From the NCBI RefSeq assembly GCF_009026825.1, contig NZ_CP045032.1, positions 2,287,893 to 2,351,892 on the forward strand: a stretch of 64,000 nucleotides of DNA, in the 5' to 3' direction. Positions within the stretch are counted from its first letter, which is position 1. Each line of letters opens with the position of its first letter. This DNA is from Corynebacterium urogenitale. GTDB taxonomy: Bacteria; Actinomycetota; Actinomycetes; Mycobacteriales; Mycobacteriaceae. The notes below the pieces were generated by a model. It made no database searches, was not told where the DNA came from, and saw only the letters and a list, made by a program, of their open reading frames with translations. The translations under genes were made by a program, and so were the position numbers. Positions 16,485 to 25,571 of the stretch are shown in pieces.

Positions 16485-16773
16485 TTATCCACAGGCAGCT
16501 GGGGATAACTTGTGGAGAAAGTGTGGAGAAAGAACCAAACCCCAGTTCGTCTTGTGGATAACCTGTGGATAAGTTTTTCTCTGACCTGCGGTTTTGCTCA
16601 AAGCCGCAGGTCAGCGCGTTAAAAGTAGCCGCCTGTGCACTTTTCGTGACGGTGGATAACTTCAGCGGTTGTCAAATCCGCAGGCCAGAAAAGCTTGCGT
16701 TTTTATACCTGCAGGTCACACGCCCGTCGCGTTTTTCATCTTTTATTCACCGTTTACGCGCAAACTATCCACA
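16485..16773. other. DnaA-box cluster upstream of dnaB
   Basis: The 600-base gap between divergent dnaB and the monooxygenase contains three perfect DnaA boxes (TTATCCACA at 16485..16493; its complement at 16553..16561 and 16564..16572). Four one-mismatch boxes lie at 16511, 16522, 16651 and 16765. Interspersed are a 10-bp hairpin (TGACCTGCGG 16582..16591 / CCGCAGGTCA 16604..16613) and CTGCAGGTCA (16709..16718), a word that also occurs beside the DnaA boxes at the right end. The remaining stretch (16238..16484) shows no gene. Confidence 0.85.
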
Positions 16774-16837
16774 GGCGAAACGTACATTTATTTTCGTTTC
16801 CCCAATCAAAGCCCGGCCCCTCGGTATCGTTAGCCAC

Positions 16838-18430
16838 ATGAACACCACACACATCTCCAGCGCCACTCTCCGCGACTCCTCCCCCGACTCCCCACATGAC
16901 CTCGTCATCATCGGCGCCGGCCTGTCCGGCGTGGACCTCGCCCACCACGTCTCACGCAACTTCCCCGACTGGGACTGGGTGGCCGTAGACTCCAACTCAG
17001 ACATCGGCGGCACTTGGAACACCTTCCGCTACCCCGGCATCCGCTCCGACTCCGACATGGCCACCTTCTCCTTCCCCTTCAAGAAATGGCCCCACAGCGG
17101 CACCCTCGGTTCCGGAGCCAACATCAAGGAATACGCGCGAGAAGCCGCAGCCGACATCGGCCTGCTCGACCGCCTCCAACTATCCACCTACGTCCGCCGC
17201 GCAAACTTCCACACGGACACCGGACTGTGGGAACTCACCCTCAGCATCGGCCCCAACGGTACGGACATGAGCGAAGGCGGCGCTCGTGGCGTCGCACAAA
17301 AAGAACAAACCATCTGGACACGCCGCACGCACTTCGCCTCCGGCTACTACAAACACGCCGAAGGATTCACCGCAGCCATCCCCGGCCTCCACAACTTCAG
17401 CGGCGAGCTCATCCACCCCCAACGCTGGCCCGAAAACCTCGACGTCCGCGGGAAACGCTGCATCATCATCGGCTCCGGCGCCACAGCAGTCACGCTCGTG
17501 CCAGCGCTCCATGACATGGGCGCACACGTGACAATGCTTCAGCGCACGCCCACATACGTCGCTCCCCTGCCGGAGGTCGACACAATCTCCTTCATCTACG
17601 AGGCGCTCCTGCCAGAACGCATCGCCGCCCCCGCCGCGCGCCACACGCACATCTGGCGCGACATGATCCAATACTGGCTCTGCCAAGGCGTTCCCACCCT
17701 GGCCAAGGGCTTCTTCTGGCTGCTCAACCGGTGCTTCATCAGCGCTGAGGAAATCAACAAGAACTTTCGCCCGCCATACAACCCGTGGGACCAGCGCGTC
17801 TGCAAATCCCCCGGTGGCGACATCTTCAAGGCAATCAACGACGGTGCACGGGTAGTAACCGGGAAGATCACGCAGGTCGAGGCCACCGGTGTCCGTTTGC
17901 AGGACGGCACGCTGCTGGAGGCGGACATTCTCATCACCGCCACCGGTTTGGAGCTGCAGGCCTTCGGTAATGCGGAGCTGGCGATCGATGGCGTGGTGCT
18001 GCCAATGAATAAACTGGTCAGCTACCGCGGGCTGATGATGAACGCCTTGCCGAACTTCAGCTACACCATTGGCTACCTCAACCAGTCCTGGACGCTGCGG
18101 GCGGACATGACCTCGCGGTACATGGTGGCACTGTGGAAGGATGTTATCCGTCGTGACCAGGGGTTTGCCGCGCCCAAGCTGCCCGAGGGCGCGCGTGCGG
18201 ACAAGCCGCTACTGGAGATGGAGTCCGGTTACATCCAGCGCTCAGTTCACAAGTTGCCGAAGCAGGGCGAGGACGATCCGTGGCGCATGCGGCACGACTA
18301 TGTCTATGAATCTCGCCGTCTGCTCGCCTCCGACCGTGATCACGATATGGCCTTCGGGTCCGACGCCACCACTGCCGCCAAGGCACTCGCCACGGAGGTC
18401 TTAGCTGCTCGTGAGGCTGCGGCGGCCTAG
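16838..18430 (+). CDS. FAD-dependent Baeyer-Villiger-type monooxygenase
   Basis: A 530-residue flavoprotein with an N-terminal FAD site (VIIGAGLSGVDLAHHV), the Baeyer-Villiger fingerprint F-S-G-E-L-I-H-P-Q-R-W and a second Rossmann site for NADPH (CIIIGSGATAVTLVPAL). The ATG codon IATGLE region (ILITATGLELQ) is also typical. It belongs with the EthA/MymA group, which inserts oxygen into ketones or oxidises sulfur and nitrogen compounds. The ATG at 16838 fits the family start; the open frame continues upstream through the DnaA boxes. Codon usage is rich in C-ending codons like its neighbours. It separates dnaB from rplI, suggesting later insertion into that block. Confidence 0.88.
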   Translation: MNTTHISSATLRDSSPDSPHDLVIIGAGLSGVDLAHHVSRNFPDWDWVAVDSNSDIGGTWNTFRYPGIRSDSDMATFSFPFKKWPHSGTLGSGANIKEYAREAAADIGLLDRLQLSTYVRRANFHTDTGLWELTLSIGPNGTDMSEGGARGVAQKEQTIWTRRTHFASGYYKHAEGFTAAIPGLHNFSGELIHPQRWPENLDVRGKRCIIIGSGATAVTLVPALHDMGAHVTMLQRTPTYVAPLPEVDTISFIYEALLPERIAAPAARHTHIWRDMIQYWLCQGVPTLAKGFFWLLNRCFISAEEINKNFRPPYNPWDQRVCKSPGGDIFKAINDGARVVTGKITQVEATGVRLQDGTLLEADILITATGLELQAFGNAELAIDGVVLPMNKLVSYRGLMMNALPNFSYTIGYLNQSWTLRADMTSRYMVALWKDVIRRDQGFAAPKLPEGARADKPLLEMESGYIQRSVHKLPKQGEDDPWRMRHDYVYESRRLLASDRDHDMAFGSDATTAAKALATEVLAAREAAAA

Positions 18431-19061
18431 CGGGCTTGCCATCGGCTGGCAGTGGGTGGAATGGCGGGCTCGTCTAACGAACGATGTGGCGAAATTTCCG
18501 GCCCTCGCGAAATATCACCACCATTGTGGCGGCGAAAAGGCAAAAACACCACCAATCGCGCGGCGGAATTTCCGCAACCCAAGAAATATCGCCACCTGTC
18601 TCCCGAGCAGACCACAGCAGTTTTGGGCCTCCATGGGACTGCCTCGGCCACACCGGAGCAACCGGGCTGGCTAGGTGTTCCTAGCGGGGTGAGATGCTCT
18701 ACACCCGCGGCCAAGCGGGAACGGGTTGGCCTGTTGCAGCGGCCTGACCCGCTTCGAAATACACCGAAGGCCCCGCACCGGCGATCGCGTGCAGTCCGCG
18801 TGCCATCCCTTGATGAATAGCGGCGCGGACCCACCATCGCCCAGTGCAGGGCCCTAGTTGAGGCGTGCTGTTGTCTATATGTGTCTCAATGTCAGTGTGC
18901 AAAAGCCTAGCTGGTGCAACCAATATTGGCTATCCACCATATTTACCTGGCCGGTGTCTAGGCGGCCAGTGTCTAGGTGCCTAACAGAACCAAGCGAACA
19001 GGGTGTCTAGGCCTGTTCGGGTTCTACTTCACTCAGCGAGCTCTTGCCGTTGCAGGCGAAA
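18431..19061. other. Repeat-rich gap between monooxygenase and rplI
   Basis: No supported gene in 631 bases. It contains a mosaic repeat (18486..18595). Near the rplI end, the word GTGTCTAGG occurs three times (18954, 18969, 19003), the last copy being the loop of a hairpin with stems CGAACAGG (18995..19002) and CCTGTTCG (19012..19019). The hairpin could end rplI transcription. The central part (about 18600-18950) shows nothing recognisable. Confidence 0.5.
18486..18595. repeat. Mosaic of direct and inverted repeats
   Basis: Outer arms GTGGCGAAATTTC (18486..18498) and GAAATATCGCCAC (18583..18595) pair at 12 of 13 positions. The right arm is also a direct copy of GAAATATCACCACC at 18509..18522. 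An internal dyad GCGGAATTTCCGC sits at 18563..18575 and GTGGCGG/CACCACC elements can pair in the middle. Such nested symmetry suggests a folded RNA or small non-autonomous element. Confidence 0.6.
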
Positions 19062-19514
19062 TTACTCGCCAACAACCTCAAAGTTCAGGGACGCTACAAC
19101 GTCCTTGTGGAGCTTCACATCCACGGCGTACATGCCGGTGGACTTAACCTCGCGCTTGGACAGAGCGATGGAGTGCTTGTCCAGGGAGCGGCCGTTAGCC
19201 TGCTTCACAGCTGCGGCAACATCCTCAGCGGTGACGGAGCCGAACAGCTTGCCGGACTCAGAGGTGCGAACCTTAACGGTGACACCGGTGAGGTTGTCCA
19301 GCTCTTCCTTAACTTCGCGAGCGTGGTCCAGATCGCGGATGGCGCGAGCTTCCTGAGCGCGCTTGATGCCCTCGATCTGCTTCTCTGCGCCGCGGGTAGC
19401 GATGATTGCGTAGCCGCGTGGCAGCAGGTAGTTACGTCCGTAGCCAGCCTTGACTTCAACGATGTCGCCGGGAACACCGAGATTGTCAACGGCGGCGGTG
19501 AGGATCAGCTTCAT
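19062..19514 (-). CDS. rplI: Ribosomal protein L9
   Basis: A 150-residue L9 with the N-terminal signature GDIVEVKAGYGRNYLLPRGYA, the long central helix (EGIKRAQEARAIRDLDHAREV) and the C-terminal domain binding 23S rRNA (KLFGSVTAEDVAAAVKQANG). Start ATG 19514 is preceded by GAAAGG. Gene order rpsF-ssb-rplI is as in other corynebacteria; the rpsR copy that sits between ssb and rplI in mycobacteria is absent. Confidence 0.97.
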   Translation of the reverse strand: MKLILTAAVDNLGVPGDIVEVKAGYGRNYLLPRGYAIIATRGAEKQIEGIKRAQEARAIRDLDHAREVKEELDNLTGVTVKVRTSESGKLFGSVTAEDVAAAVKQANGRSLDKHSIALSKREVKSTGMYAVDVKLHKDVVASLNFEVVGE

Positions 19515-19594
19515 TGATCCAAGCCTTTCTCGTTGTGCAATGGGGATTGACTTAATGCGTTAAAAGTGTGTTTTCTCAACCAGCATCCGCGCTG

Positions 19595-19618
19595 GTCAAC
19601 GAATCATTCAGCGAATCA
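19595..19618 (-). repeat. Imperfect 12-mer duplication at the ssb stop
   Basis: On the coding strand TGATTCGCTGAA is followed directly by TGATTCGTTGAC (10 of 12 identical). The TGA of the first copy is the ssb stop codon, so the duplicate supplies a second TGA twelve bases later in frame. Confidence 0.75.
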
Positions 19619-20245
19619 GAACGGAGGTTCTTCGTCGCCACCACCGAAACCGGACTGCGGAGCGGAGTTCCATGGGTCATCGTCACGGGAAGCATTGCGC
19701 CCGCCGAAGCCCTGGTTACTCTGGCCACCGCCATAGCTCTGATTACCCTGGTTGCCCTGGCCACCGCCGAAGCCCTGAGACCCCGCCGAAGCCTGCTGGC
19801 CACCCTGGTTAAAGCCACCCTGGCCTCCACCGTTGTTGCCACCACCGTAGCCACCCTGTCCACCACCACGGTTGGACGGAGCGGTCTTCTGCACCTGAGC
19901 CGTCGCGTACTTCAGGGATGGGCCGACCTCGTCGACCTCCACCTCGAAGACACTGCGACGCTCGCCTTCACGGGACTCGTAGCTGCGCTGGCGCAAACGG
20001 CCATTGACGATCACGCGGTCACCCTTGGTCAGGGAGTTCGCCACGTTTTCTGCAGCCTGTCGCCACACATTGCAGGTGAGGAAGAGAGCCTCACCATCAA
20101 CCCACTGGTTGGACTGCGGGTCGAAACGGCGTGGCGTGGAAGCCACGCGGAAGTTCGCTACTGCGGCCCCAGACGGGGTGTAGCGCAGCTCAGGGTCGGC
20201 AACGAGGTTGCCAACCACGGTGATCGGAGTCTCGCCCTGTGCCAT
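19616..20245 (-). CDS. ssb: Single-stranded DNA-binding protein
   Basis: A 209-residue SSB. Residues 1-110 form the OB fold ([24 protein letters not shown] and [24 protein letters not shown]). A Gly/Gln/Asn-rich flexible linker follows, and the protein ends in the acidic tip DEEPPF that recruits partner proteins. It coats single-stranded DNA in replication and repair. Second gene of the rpsF-ssb-rplI operon. Confidence 0.97.
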   Translation of the reverse strand: MAQGETPITVVGNLVADPELRYTPSGAAVANFRVASTPRRFDPQSNQWVDGEALFLTCNVWRQAAENVANSLTKGDRVIVNGRLRQRSYESREGERRSVFEVEVDEVGPSLKYATAQVQKTAPSNRGGGQGGYGGGNNGGGQGGFNQGGQQASAGSQGFGGGQGNQGNQSYGGGQSNQGFGGRNASRDDDPWNSAPQSGFGGGDEEPPF

Positions 20246-20337
20246 GTGTGAACTCTTTTCGTGTCTTTGCGTGAAGTGGCGCGTTGTGGTGTCTAGTGGT
20301 TACCAGTGCTCACCGGTTTCGCTTAACAAAGACCTGA

Positions 20338-20625
20338 TTACTGGTCCTTGCGCAGCACCTTGGTACGCAGAATGGTGTCGTTGATGTTGAGAACGCGGTC
20401 AAGCTCCTGCACGGTAGCCGGCTCGCAGTTCAGGTCGAGAACAACGTAGATGCCCTCTTCCTTCTTCTGGATCGGGTACTCGAGGCGACGCTTGCCCCAA
20501 ACGTCGACCTTCTCCACTTTACCGTTTTCCTTGCGGACAATGTCCAAGAACTTGTCCAGCGACGGGGTAACGGTGCGCTCATCCTGGGATGGGTCGATGA
20601 TGATCATCATCTCGTATTGACGCAC
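20338..20625 (-). CDS. rpsF: Ribosomal protein S6
   Basis: A 95-residue S6 beginning at GTG ([19 protein letters not shown] in the mature reading), with [20 protein letters not shown] as the conserved core. The GTG at 20625 was chosen because S6 proteins start M-R-x-Y-E and an extended Shine-Dalgarno (AGGAGGTGAT) lies upstream. An ATG at 20634 overlaps that signal. First gene of the operon; the preceding 200 bases hold its promoter but no further gene. Confidence 0.95.
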   Translation of the reverse strand: MRQYEMMIIIDPSQDERTVTPSLDKFLDIVRKENGKVEKVDVWGKRRLEYPIQKKEEGIYVVLDLNCEPATVQELDRVLNINDTILRTKVLRKDQ

Positions 20626-20864
20626 GGACCTCATCACCTCCTATGGTCTAGAAATTTTGTGTCGGCCGTGCCCACTGTAGGCATGGCAGGAGGGTCGTTG
20701 CGTCAGCAACCACTCCAGCCTACAGCGTTCACACACCAAAACCTAATGGGGACAGCACGGAATCTTCTCAGAGCTCAACACAGGAGATGGCGGCAACAGC
20801 CCGCCCAGGGATGACGGCACAAGCCCGGGAAGGGGACTGGTGACGTCGGGCGGAGAGGGGAAGG

Positions 20865-21053
20865 TCAGTGCCCGCCCGCCGCAACGAAGATGGCAAGGCT
20901 CACAGGAACAATGGTGATGAACACGATCGCGATACCGAACAGCGTCCAGACCAGCGACTTTGGCTTGTGGTAGCTGAACGCAGCGAAGGACCCGCCGAAG
21001 AACATGAAGCCGAGCAGCACGCTGGCCATCGTGAGGATCATGGTGAGGCTCAT
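20865..21053 (-). CDS. Small two-TM membrane protein
   Basis: A 62-residue protein beginning MSLTMILTMASVLLG with two hydrophobic helices (about 4-24 and 36-58) separated by a basic turn (YHKPKS). The start overlaps the stop of the GT87 gene as ATGA, and GGAGA lies 6-8 bases upstream, so translation is coupled. No function is known. Its position next to a mannosyltransferase-type GT87 and ponA suggests an envelope role. Confidence 0.75.
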   Translation of the reverse strand: MSLTMILTMASVLLGFMFFGGSFAAFSYHKPKSLVWTLFGIAIVFITIVPVSLAIFVAAGGH

Positions 21054-22519
21054 CGGGTCTCCTTCGTCATCTTTTCCGCGCACGCACCCGCCAACGGATC
21101 ACGGCCCCCATGGGCCGCGCGCACAGTGTCTACGCTACGCCCCAGCATCTGCCGAATCACAATCACCGCCATCGCCACCAGGAGGCCGAGGCGGATGAGC
21201 GTCACCGTGTCGACCAGCCAGTCCGGGGCAGCGTGTTCCGCGGGCAGGAATGTCCACATGCGCAGGTACCAGTAGACGGCCTCGAGCGCCGCCCAGCTCA
21301 TGACGAGCCGCCAGCGGGGGAGAGCCAGCACCAGCAATGGCACCAGCCAAAGGGAGTATTGCGGGCTCCACACCTTGTTCGTGATCATGAAAGCCAAGAC
21401 GGCAAGGAAGGCCACCTGCGCCACGCGGGGTTGCTGACGTGCTGTGAAGACGACGCCAGCAAGCCCGCACAAACATACGACCAGCAAGACGAAGGTGATG
21501 ATGTTGAGAGTGCCGACACCCTCAATGACACGGGATGGCGTGGTGCCATTCCAGGCCTCCTGGCCGGTGAGGTGGGCGATCACGGCGTAGATGGTGGAAC
21601 CCTCCCAGCCGCGGGAGGAGTTGAGGCGGAAGAATTCGCCCCAGGCCTGTGGTTGGGTCAGCACGATGGGGAGGTTGATGGCAGCCCAGGCCCCGAGCGT
21701 TCCGGCCACGAGGCGGACCAGCGCTTTCCATGTGCGCGCCCGGAGGCACAGCAGGATCAGTGCGCCGATGACGAATGCTGGCCAGAGCTTCGCCGCCACG
21801 CCAAGACCGCCGACCACACCGGCCCAGCCGGGGCGGTTGTGTGCCCATAGTGCGAGGCAGCCCACGGCGAAGAGGATGGACAGCGTGTCGTAGTTCGTGA
21901 AGGCATGGACGATGGCTAGGGGAGAGGCTGCCATGAGCACCGTGTCCCACGTGCGGTTGCCGGCCAGTCGCGCGACAATCGCGCATGAGGCCATCCAGCA
22001 GGCCGCCAGGAACACTGCAGTGACACCGAAGTTCAGGCTGCTCGGCGCGGCCTGGGGGAGAGGTAGAGCCTCCCACGCGGCGGTCACGGGCTTGGTGATG
22101 GCAGCCATGAGCCACTGGAATAGACCCGTGACCACGGGATACTCCAGGTATCGGGTGAGGCCATCATCCTGCCAGGAGTAGCTGTAGGGTGCTCCCAGCT
22201 GGTCGAAGCCTCGACCCTGGTAGAGCACGATGATGTCCGAATAGCAGGCCGAGGTGTACTGGCGGCTGCCACCCCAGTTGGTAAAGGGCCCGTCCGCCCC
22301 GATGCCGGTGCGCAAGCAGTTGGCCTTTTGCATCCAGCCAAGGCTGAGAAATGCCGCTGAAAGCGCCAGCATCACCCGCAGTGGGGTCCAGAAATTCGCG
22401 CGCCCAATGACCGCGTGGGCACCCGGCGCGCCACCGAGGAAATCGGCGAAGCCCCGCGCCATCGGTTCACTGCGGGTGGGCAGGACGCGCTGGTGCGGGG
22501 CGTTCGGAAACTGTGCCAT
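21050..22519 (-). CDS. GT87-family polyprenyl-phosphate glycosyltransferase
   Basis: A 489-residue polytopic membrane protein (about 11-13 hydrophobic segments) matching GT87/DUF2029, the counterpart of Rv0051 beside ponA1 in M. tuberculosis. A conserved extracytoplasmic stretch follows TM1 (SDIIVLYQGRGFDQLGAPYSYSW... LEYPVVTG), with a D-x-x-x-L-Y pattern typical of GT-C enzymes. GT87 members transfer sugars (often mannose) from polyprenyl phosphate to envelope glycolipids. It lies 13 bases downstream of ponA and overlaps the next small gene, indicating one operon with ponA. Confidence 0.85.
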   Translation of the reverse strand: MAQFPNAPHQRVLPTRSEPMARGFADFLGGAPGAHAVIGRANFWTPLRVMLALSAAFLSLGWMQKANCLRTGIGADGPFTNWGGSRQYTSACYSDIIVLYQGRGFDQLGAPYSYSWQDDGLTRYLEYPVVTGLFQWLMAAITKPVTAAWEALPLPQAAPSSLNFGVTAVFLAACWMASCAIVARLAGNRTWDTVLMAASPLAIVHAFTNYDTLSILFAVGCLALWAHNRPGWAGVVGGLGVAAKLWPAFVIGALILLCLRARTWKALVRLVAGTLGAWAAINLPIVLTQPQAWGEFFRLNSSRGWEGSTIYAVIAHLTGQEAWNGTTPSRVIEGVGTLNIITFVLLVVCLCGLAGVVFTARQQPRVAQVAFLAVLAFMITNKVWSPQYSLWLVPLLVLALPRWRLVMSWAALEAVYWYLRMWTFLPAEHAAPDWLVDTVTLIRLGLLVAMAVIVIRQMLGRSVDTVRAAHGGRDPLAGACAEKMTKETR

Positions 22520-22532
22520 GGGGACAGTAGGC

Positions 22533-24968
22533 CTATGGGTTCACGAGGTCATTGAACAATTGGCCGAGGTCCGGAGCTGGCGCTGGCTGCGGGTTAGGGC
22601 GCGGCGCTGGTGCCGGTTCCTGTGCCGGAGCCCGTTCCGGTGCAGGCTCTGGGGCAGGGGCTGGCTCCTCTGCCGGCGCTTCCTCCTGTGGGGCTTGCTC
22701 GGCAGGTGCCTGGTAACTGGATCCACCACTGGTGTCGCCCCCGTAGTAGCTGCCGGTGCCCGCGGCGGAGGTCGCGAAGCTCTCAAACTCCGCGTCTGCC
22801 AGTGCCTGATCCATCACGTTCTTCCAGATGGTTGCCGGCAGGCCGGAGCCGTACATCACACCACCCCACTGGTTCATCAGAGGCTTGCCCTCGGCAGTAC
22901 CCAGCCACACGGCGGTGGACAGCTGCGGGGTAGAACCGATCATCCAGGCATCCTTGTTCTGGCCGGTGTCGCCCAGCTGGGCAGTACCGGTCTTCGCGGC
23001 GGACTGACGCCCGCCGGCGAGGGAGTTGCCGTTGGAGTATGCGGCGATCGGCTCCATCGCGGCGATCACGTTGTTGGCAACCTCTTCTGGGACAACCTGG
23101 TCACCTTCTGGGTTGGTGTTATCCAGCAGGACCTCGCCGTCGTTATTTTCCACCTTCTGGACGAAGTGTGGACGGTAGTACATGCCCTTGTTGGACAGGG
23201 TTGCGAGGATGGATGCCATGTCCTCTGGGGAGGACTGGTACTGGCCCAGAGTGATGCCCTCGTACGGGGTGCCGCCGTTTTCGGTGAGCGTCTTGCCGAC
23301 GCCTGGCAGATCCTCTGCAGCACCCAGGCGATGTGCCATGTCCGCCACGGCCTGTGCACCACCGTCGAGTTCGCGGGTCAGGCGGATGAAGGAGGTGTTG
23401 AGGGACATCTTCAGCGCCTGGCTGATACTACACGTGCCACAGCTCTGGTTGTCCACGTTCGTCACCTCAGTCTCTCCGGTGACCACAGGGGAGGAGTCGA
23501 ACTGATCGTAGATGCTGCCGCCCTGGTCCAGGTAGGCCGCGAGCGCGACGATCTTGAAGGTCGAGCCTGTCTGCAGTCCTGCTCCTGCCCAGTCGAGGCC
23601 GACTGGATCGTCGCCACCGTACCAGCCGCGGATTCCACCGGACTTCGGGTCGATGGAGACGATCGCGCCGCGCATATCCTCTTGGTAGCCCTCACGCTGG
23701 GTGTGGTAGGTCTCAACGGCAGCGTTTTGCACCTTCGGGTCGATGGTGGTGATGATGCGCAGTCCGCCCGTGTTCACCTGATCCTCAGTGATGCCTGCGG
23801 CTTCCAGCTCCGCGATCACGCGGGACTTAATGAGGCCATTGGTGCCCTCCGCGAAAGAGAGGTTGGCCGTGGTGGATGGGTCCTTGACCTCAGGGTAGAC
23901 CGCATCAATGCGCTGCTGACGGCTGATTGCATCGATCTCTTCCATGCCGTCCATGACGTACTTCCAGCGGGATTCCGCGCGTTCACGGTTGGTCCATGGG
24001 TCCAGTGTGGACGGCGCCTGGATGGTCGCGGCAAGCACCGCGCCTTCCTCCGGGGTCAGGTCTTTGACGTCCTTGTCGAAGTAGGCCTTGGACGCGGCGG
24101 AAATGCCGTAGGCATTACGGCCGAAGTAGATGGTGTTGAGGTAGGCCTCGAGGATTTCATCCTTGCTCCACTCGCGTGCCATCTTCGCGGAGATGACCAG
24201 CTCCTTCGCCTTACGAATGAGGGAGTATTCGTCACCCACCAGTGCGTTCTTCACGTACTGCTGGGTGATGGTGGAGCCACCACCAGCGCCGGAGCGACCG
24301 AGCAGCTGTCCGAGTGCCGCACGTCCGAAGCCGGTGATGGAGAAGCCTGGGTTGGTGTAGAAGTTGCGGTCCTCGGCGGCCAGCACGGCGTTGCGTACGT
24401 GGACGGGGATCTCGGCGAGGTCGACGTTCTGCCTGTTTCCTTCCGGCGGAACGATGCGCGCGAGTTCCGTCTGATTGTCCGACGCCATGATGTACGAGAT
24501 CTGGTTGTTCACCAATTCTTCGGGCTCCGGCACTTTGGTGACGGCGTACGCCGTGAAGAATGCCACGAGGGGCACGATGATGGCGACAGCCATGAGTGCC
24601 GCGAAGCCTGCGAGGACGTTACGGCGGAACTTGCTGTCCTTCCACCGATTAGTCTTTCGCGTACGCGCGGTGATCGACCCGTTGGTGGCGGAACGAGACT
24701 TCGGCGCCTTGTTCTTGCCATTCTCTGCGCCATTTTTCGCCGCTGCGCCAGCACCACCGGCTGCCGCGGCGCGGCGCCGATTCTGCTGAGCTTGGTTGGG
24801 GCGTGCGGGACGCTTCTTAGCGCCCGGCTTTCCAGCTGCGGAACGCGGAGCGTCGGAACGGGCACCGCCGGCACGAGAGCCCTGGGAGCCCGGGGTTGGG
24901 CGTCCGTTCCGGCCGCCGGACTGCTGGCGGTTCGGGCGCTTCCTCGGTGGCTGATTGTCGTTAGACAA
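22533..24968 (-). CDS. ponA: Bifunctional penicillin-binding protein 1A
   Basis: An 811-residue class A PBP. A basic, Pro/Gly/Ala-rich cytoplasmic tail (1-140) is followed by one TM (LAGFAALMAVAIIVPLVAFFTAY). The GT51 transglycosylase has ED-R-NF (LAAEDRNFYTNPGFSITG) and GGSTITQQYVKN. The transpeptidase has the active-site S-T-F-K (TGSTFKIVAL), S-x-N-like SLNTSF and K-T-G-T-A-Q. The C-terminal 90 residues are Pro/Glu/Ala-rich and extracellular. It polymerises and crosslinks peptidoglycan. A TTG at 24968 is the likely start, with GGAG 8-9 bases upstream; longer forms would run into the DUF5318 gene. Confidence 0.93.
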   Translation of the reverse strand: MSNDNQPPRKRPNRQQSGGRNGRPTPGSQGSRAGGARSDAPRSAAGKPGAKKRPARPNQAQQNRRRAAAAGGAGAAAKNGAENGKNKAPKSRSATNGSITARTRKTNRWKDSKFRRNVLAGFAALMAVAIIVPLVAFFTAYAVTKVPEPEELVNNQISYIMASDNQTELARIVPPEGNRQNVDLAEIPVHVRNAVLAAEDRNFYTNPGFSITGFGRAALGQLLGRSGAGGGSTITQQYVKNALVGDEYSLIRKAKELVISAKMAREWSKDEILEAYLNTIYFGRNAYGISAASKAYFDKDVKDLTPEEGAVLAATIQAPSTLDPWTNRERAESRWKYVMDGMEEIDAISRQQRIDAVYPEVKDPSTTANLSFAEGTNGLIKSRVIAELEAAGITEDQVNTGGLRIITTIDPKVQNAAVETYHTQREGYQEDMRGAIVSIDPKSGGIRGWYGGDDPVGLDWAGAGLQTGSTFKIVALAAYLDQGGSIYDQFDSSPVVTGETEVTNVDNQSCGTCSISQALKMSLNTSFIRLTRELDGGAQAVADMAHRLGAAEDLPGVGKTLTENGGTPYEGITLGQYQSSPEDMASILATLSNKGMYYRPHFVQKVENNDGEVLLDNTNPEGDQVVPEEVANNVIAAMEPIAAYSNGNSLAGGRQSAAKTGTAQLGDTGQNKDAWMIGSTPQLSTAVWLGTAEGKPLMNQWGGVMYGSGLPATIWKNVMDQALADAEFESFATSAAGTGSYYGGDTSGGSSYQAPAEQAPQEEAPAEEPAPAPEPAPERAPAQEPAPAPRPNPQPAPAPDLGQLFNDLVNP

Positions 24969-25006
24969 AGGGATGATCTCCAGTACTCGAGAATTCAATC
25001 GGACAG

Positions 25007-25420
25007 CTAGCCCGGGGTCACTACCTCGTGCCGGACTAGAAAGTTCCACTTGCAATGCAAGCAAACTTCGACAGTATGAATGGACAACTCAGCATCGGGT
25101 TCACCGGCCGTTGAGCCTGCGTGAGCGACAGCGAAGTCCTCCAGAACTTTCTGTATCTCCCTAACACTACGCGCTGTACCGGACTTTTCACCTAACCACT
25201 TGCTGTGGATCCACCGTGTTAGTTTCAGCGTTTTCCGATGACAAATTGGGCAGGGCTTCTCACACGACTCTCCCAGCACCTCGGCAGAGGCGATGAGGGA
25301 GGGGCTGGCGTCGCGCACAGAAGAAACGGCAACCGCGTGACCTCGTACTTTGGACAGCAGACGGGCGCGGTCCAGCTCGCGTGACTCCACGCGATGCGAC
25401 AGGGGAGCGGAAGGGGACAT
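25007..25420 (-). CDS. DUF5318 zinc-ribbon-like protein
   Basis: A 137-residue soluble protein with two cysteine pairs, C-P-I-C (about residue 57) and C-L-H-C (about 123), spaced like a zinc ribbon, matching DUF5318 and the Rv0049 position upstream of ponA1. Function unknown. The first half carries a conserved basic helix (RARLLSKVRGHAVAVSSVRDASP). The stop lies 38 bases before the ponA start, consistent with co-transcription and a shared envelope-related role. Confidence 0.8.
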   Translation of the reverse strand: MSPSAPLSHRVESRELDRARLLSKVRGHAVAVSSVRDASPSLIASAEVLGESCEKPCPICHRKTLKLTRWIHSKWLGEKSGTARSVREIQKVLEDFAVAHAGSTAGEPDAELSIHTVEVCLHCKWNFLVRHEVVTPG

Positions 25421-25485
25421 GCGAACATCCTAACCGGAGCGTGAGAAAGAACACTGTTCATAAGAGCGCCATGAGAGGGAGGGAA

Positions 25486-25515
25486 CTTGATCGGTTCACC
25501 CCTCGAGCTTGATCG
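25486..25515. promoter_or_regulatory. Direct repeats CTTGATCG in the ino1 promoter
   Basis: CTTGATCG occurs at 25486..25493 and 25508..25515, 22 bases apart (about two helical turns), in the 150-base divergent promoter region of DUF5318 and ino1. The first lies within GAAC-N7-GTTC. In C. glutamicum ino1 is activated by the LacI-type regulator IpsA in response to inositol; whether these repeats are its site is a guess. Confidence 0.35.
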
Positions 25516-25571
25516 ATAAATGACAGTTCAACCTAGAACGCACACCATGGATGGGCATACGTTGGTCACTT

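Noticed and set aside
16565..16837. N-terminal extension of the monooxygenase frame through the DnaA boxes
   Set aside because: The extension has no domain and the flavin-binding fold begins soon after the ATG at 16838.
22254..25010. Plus-strand open frame of 918 codons antisense to ponA
   Set aside because: Shadow of the PBP1A gene; composition is Gly/Val/Arg-biased with no recognisable family.
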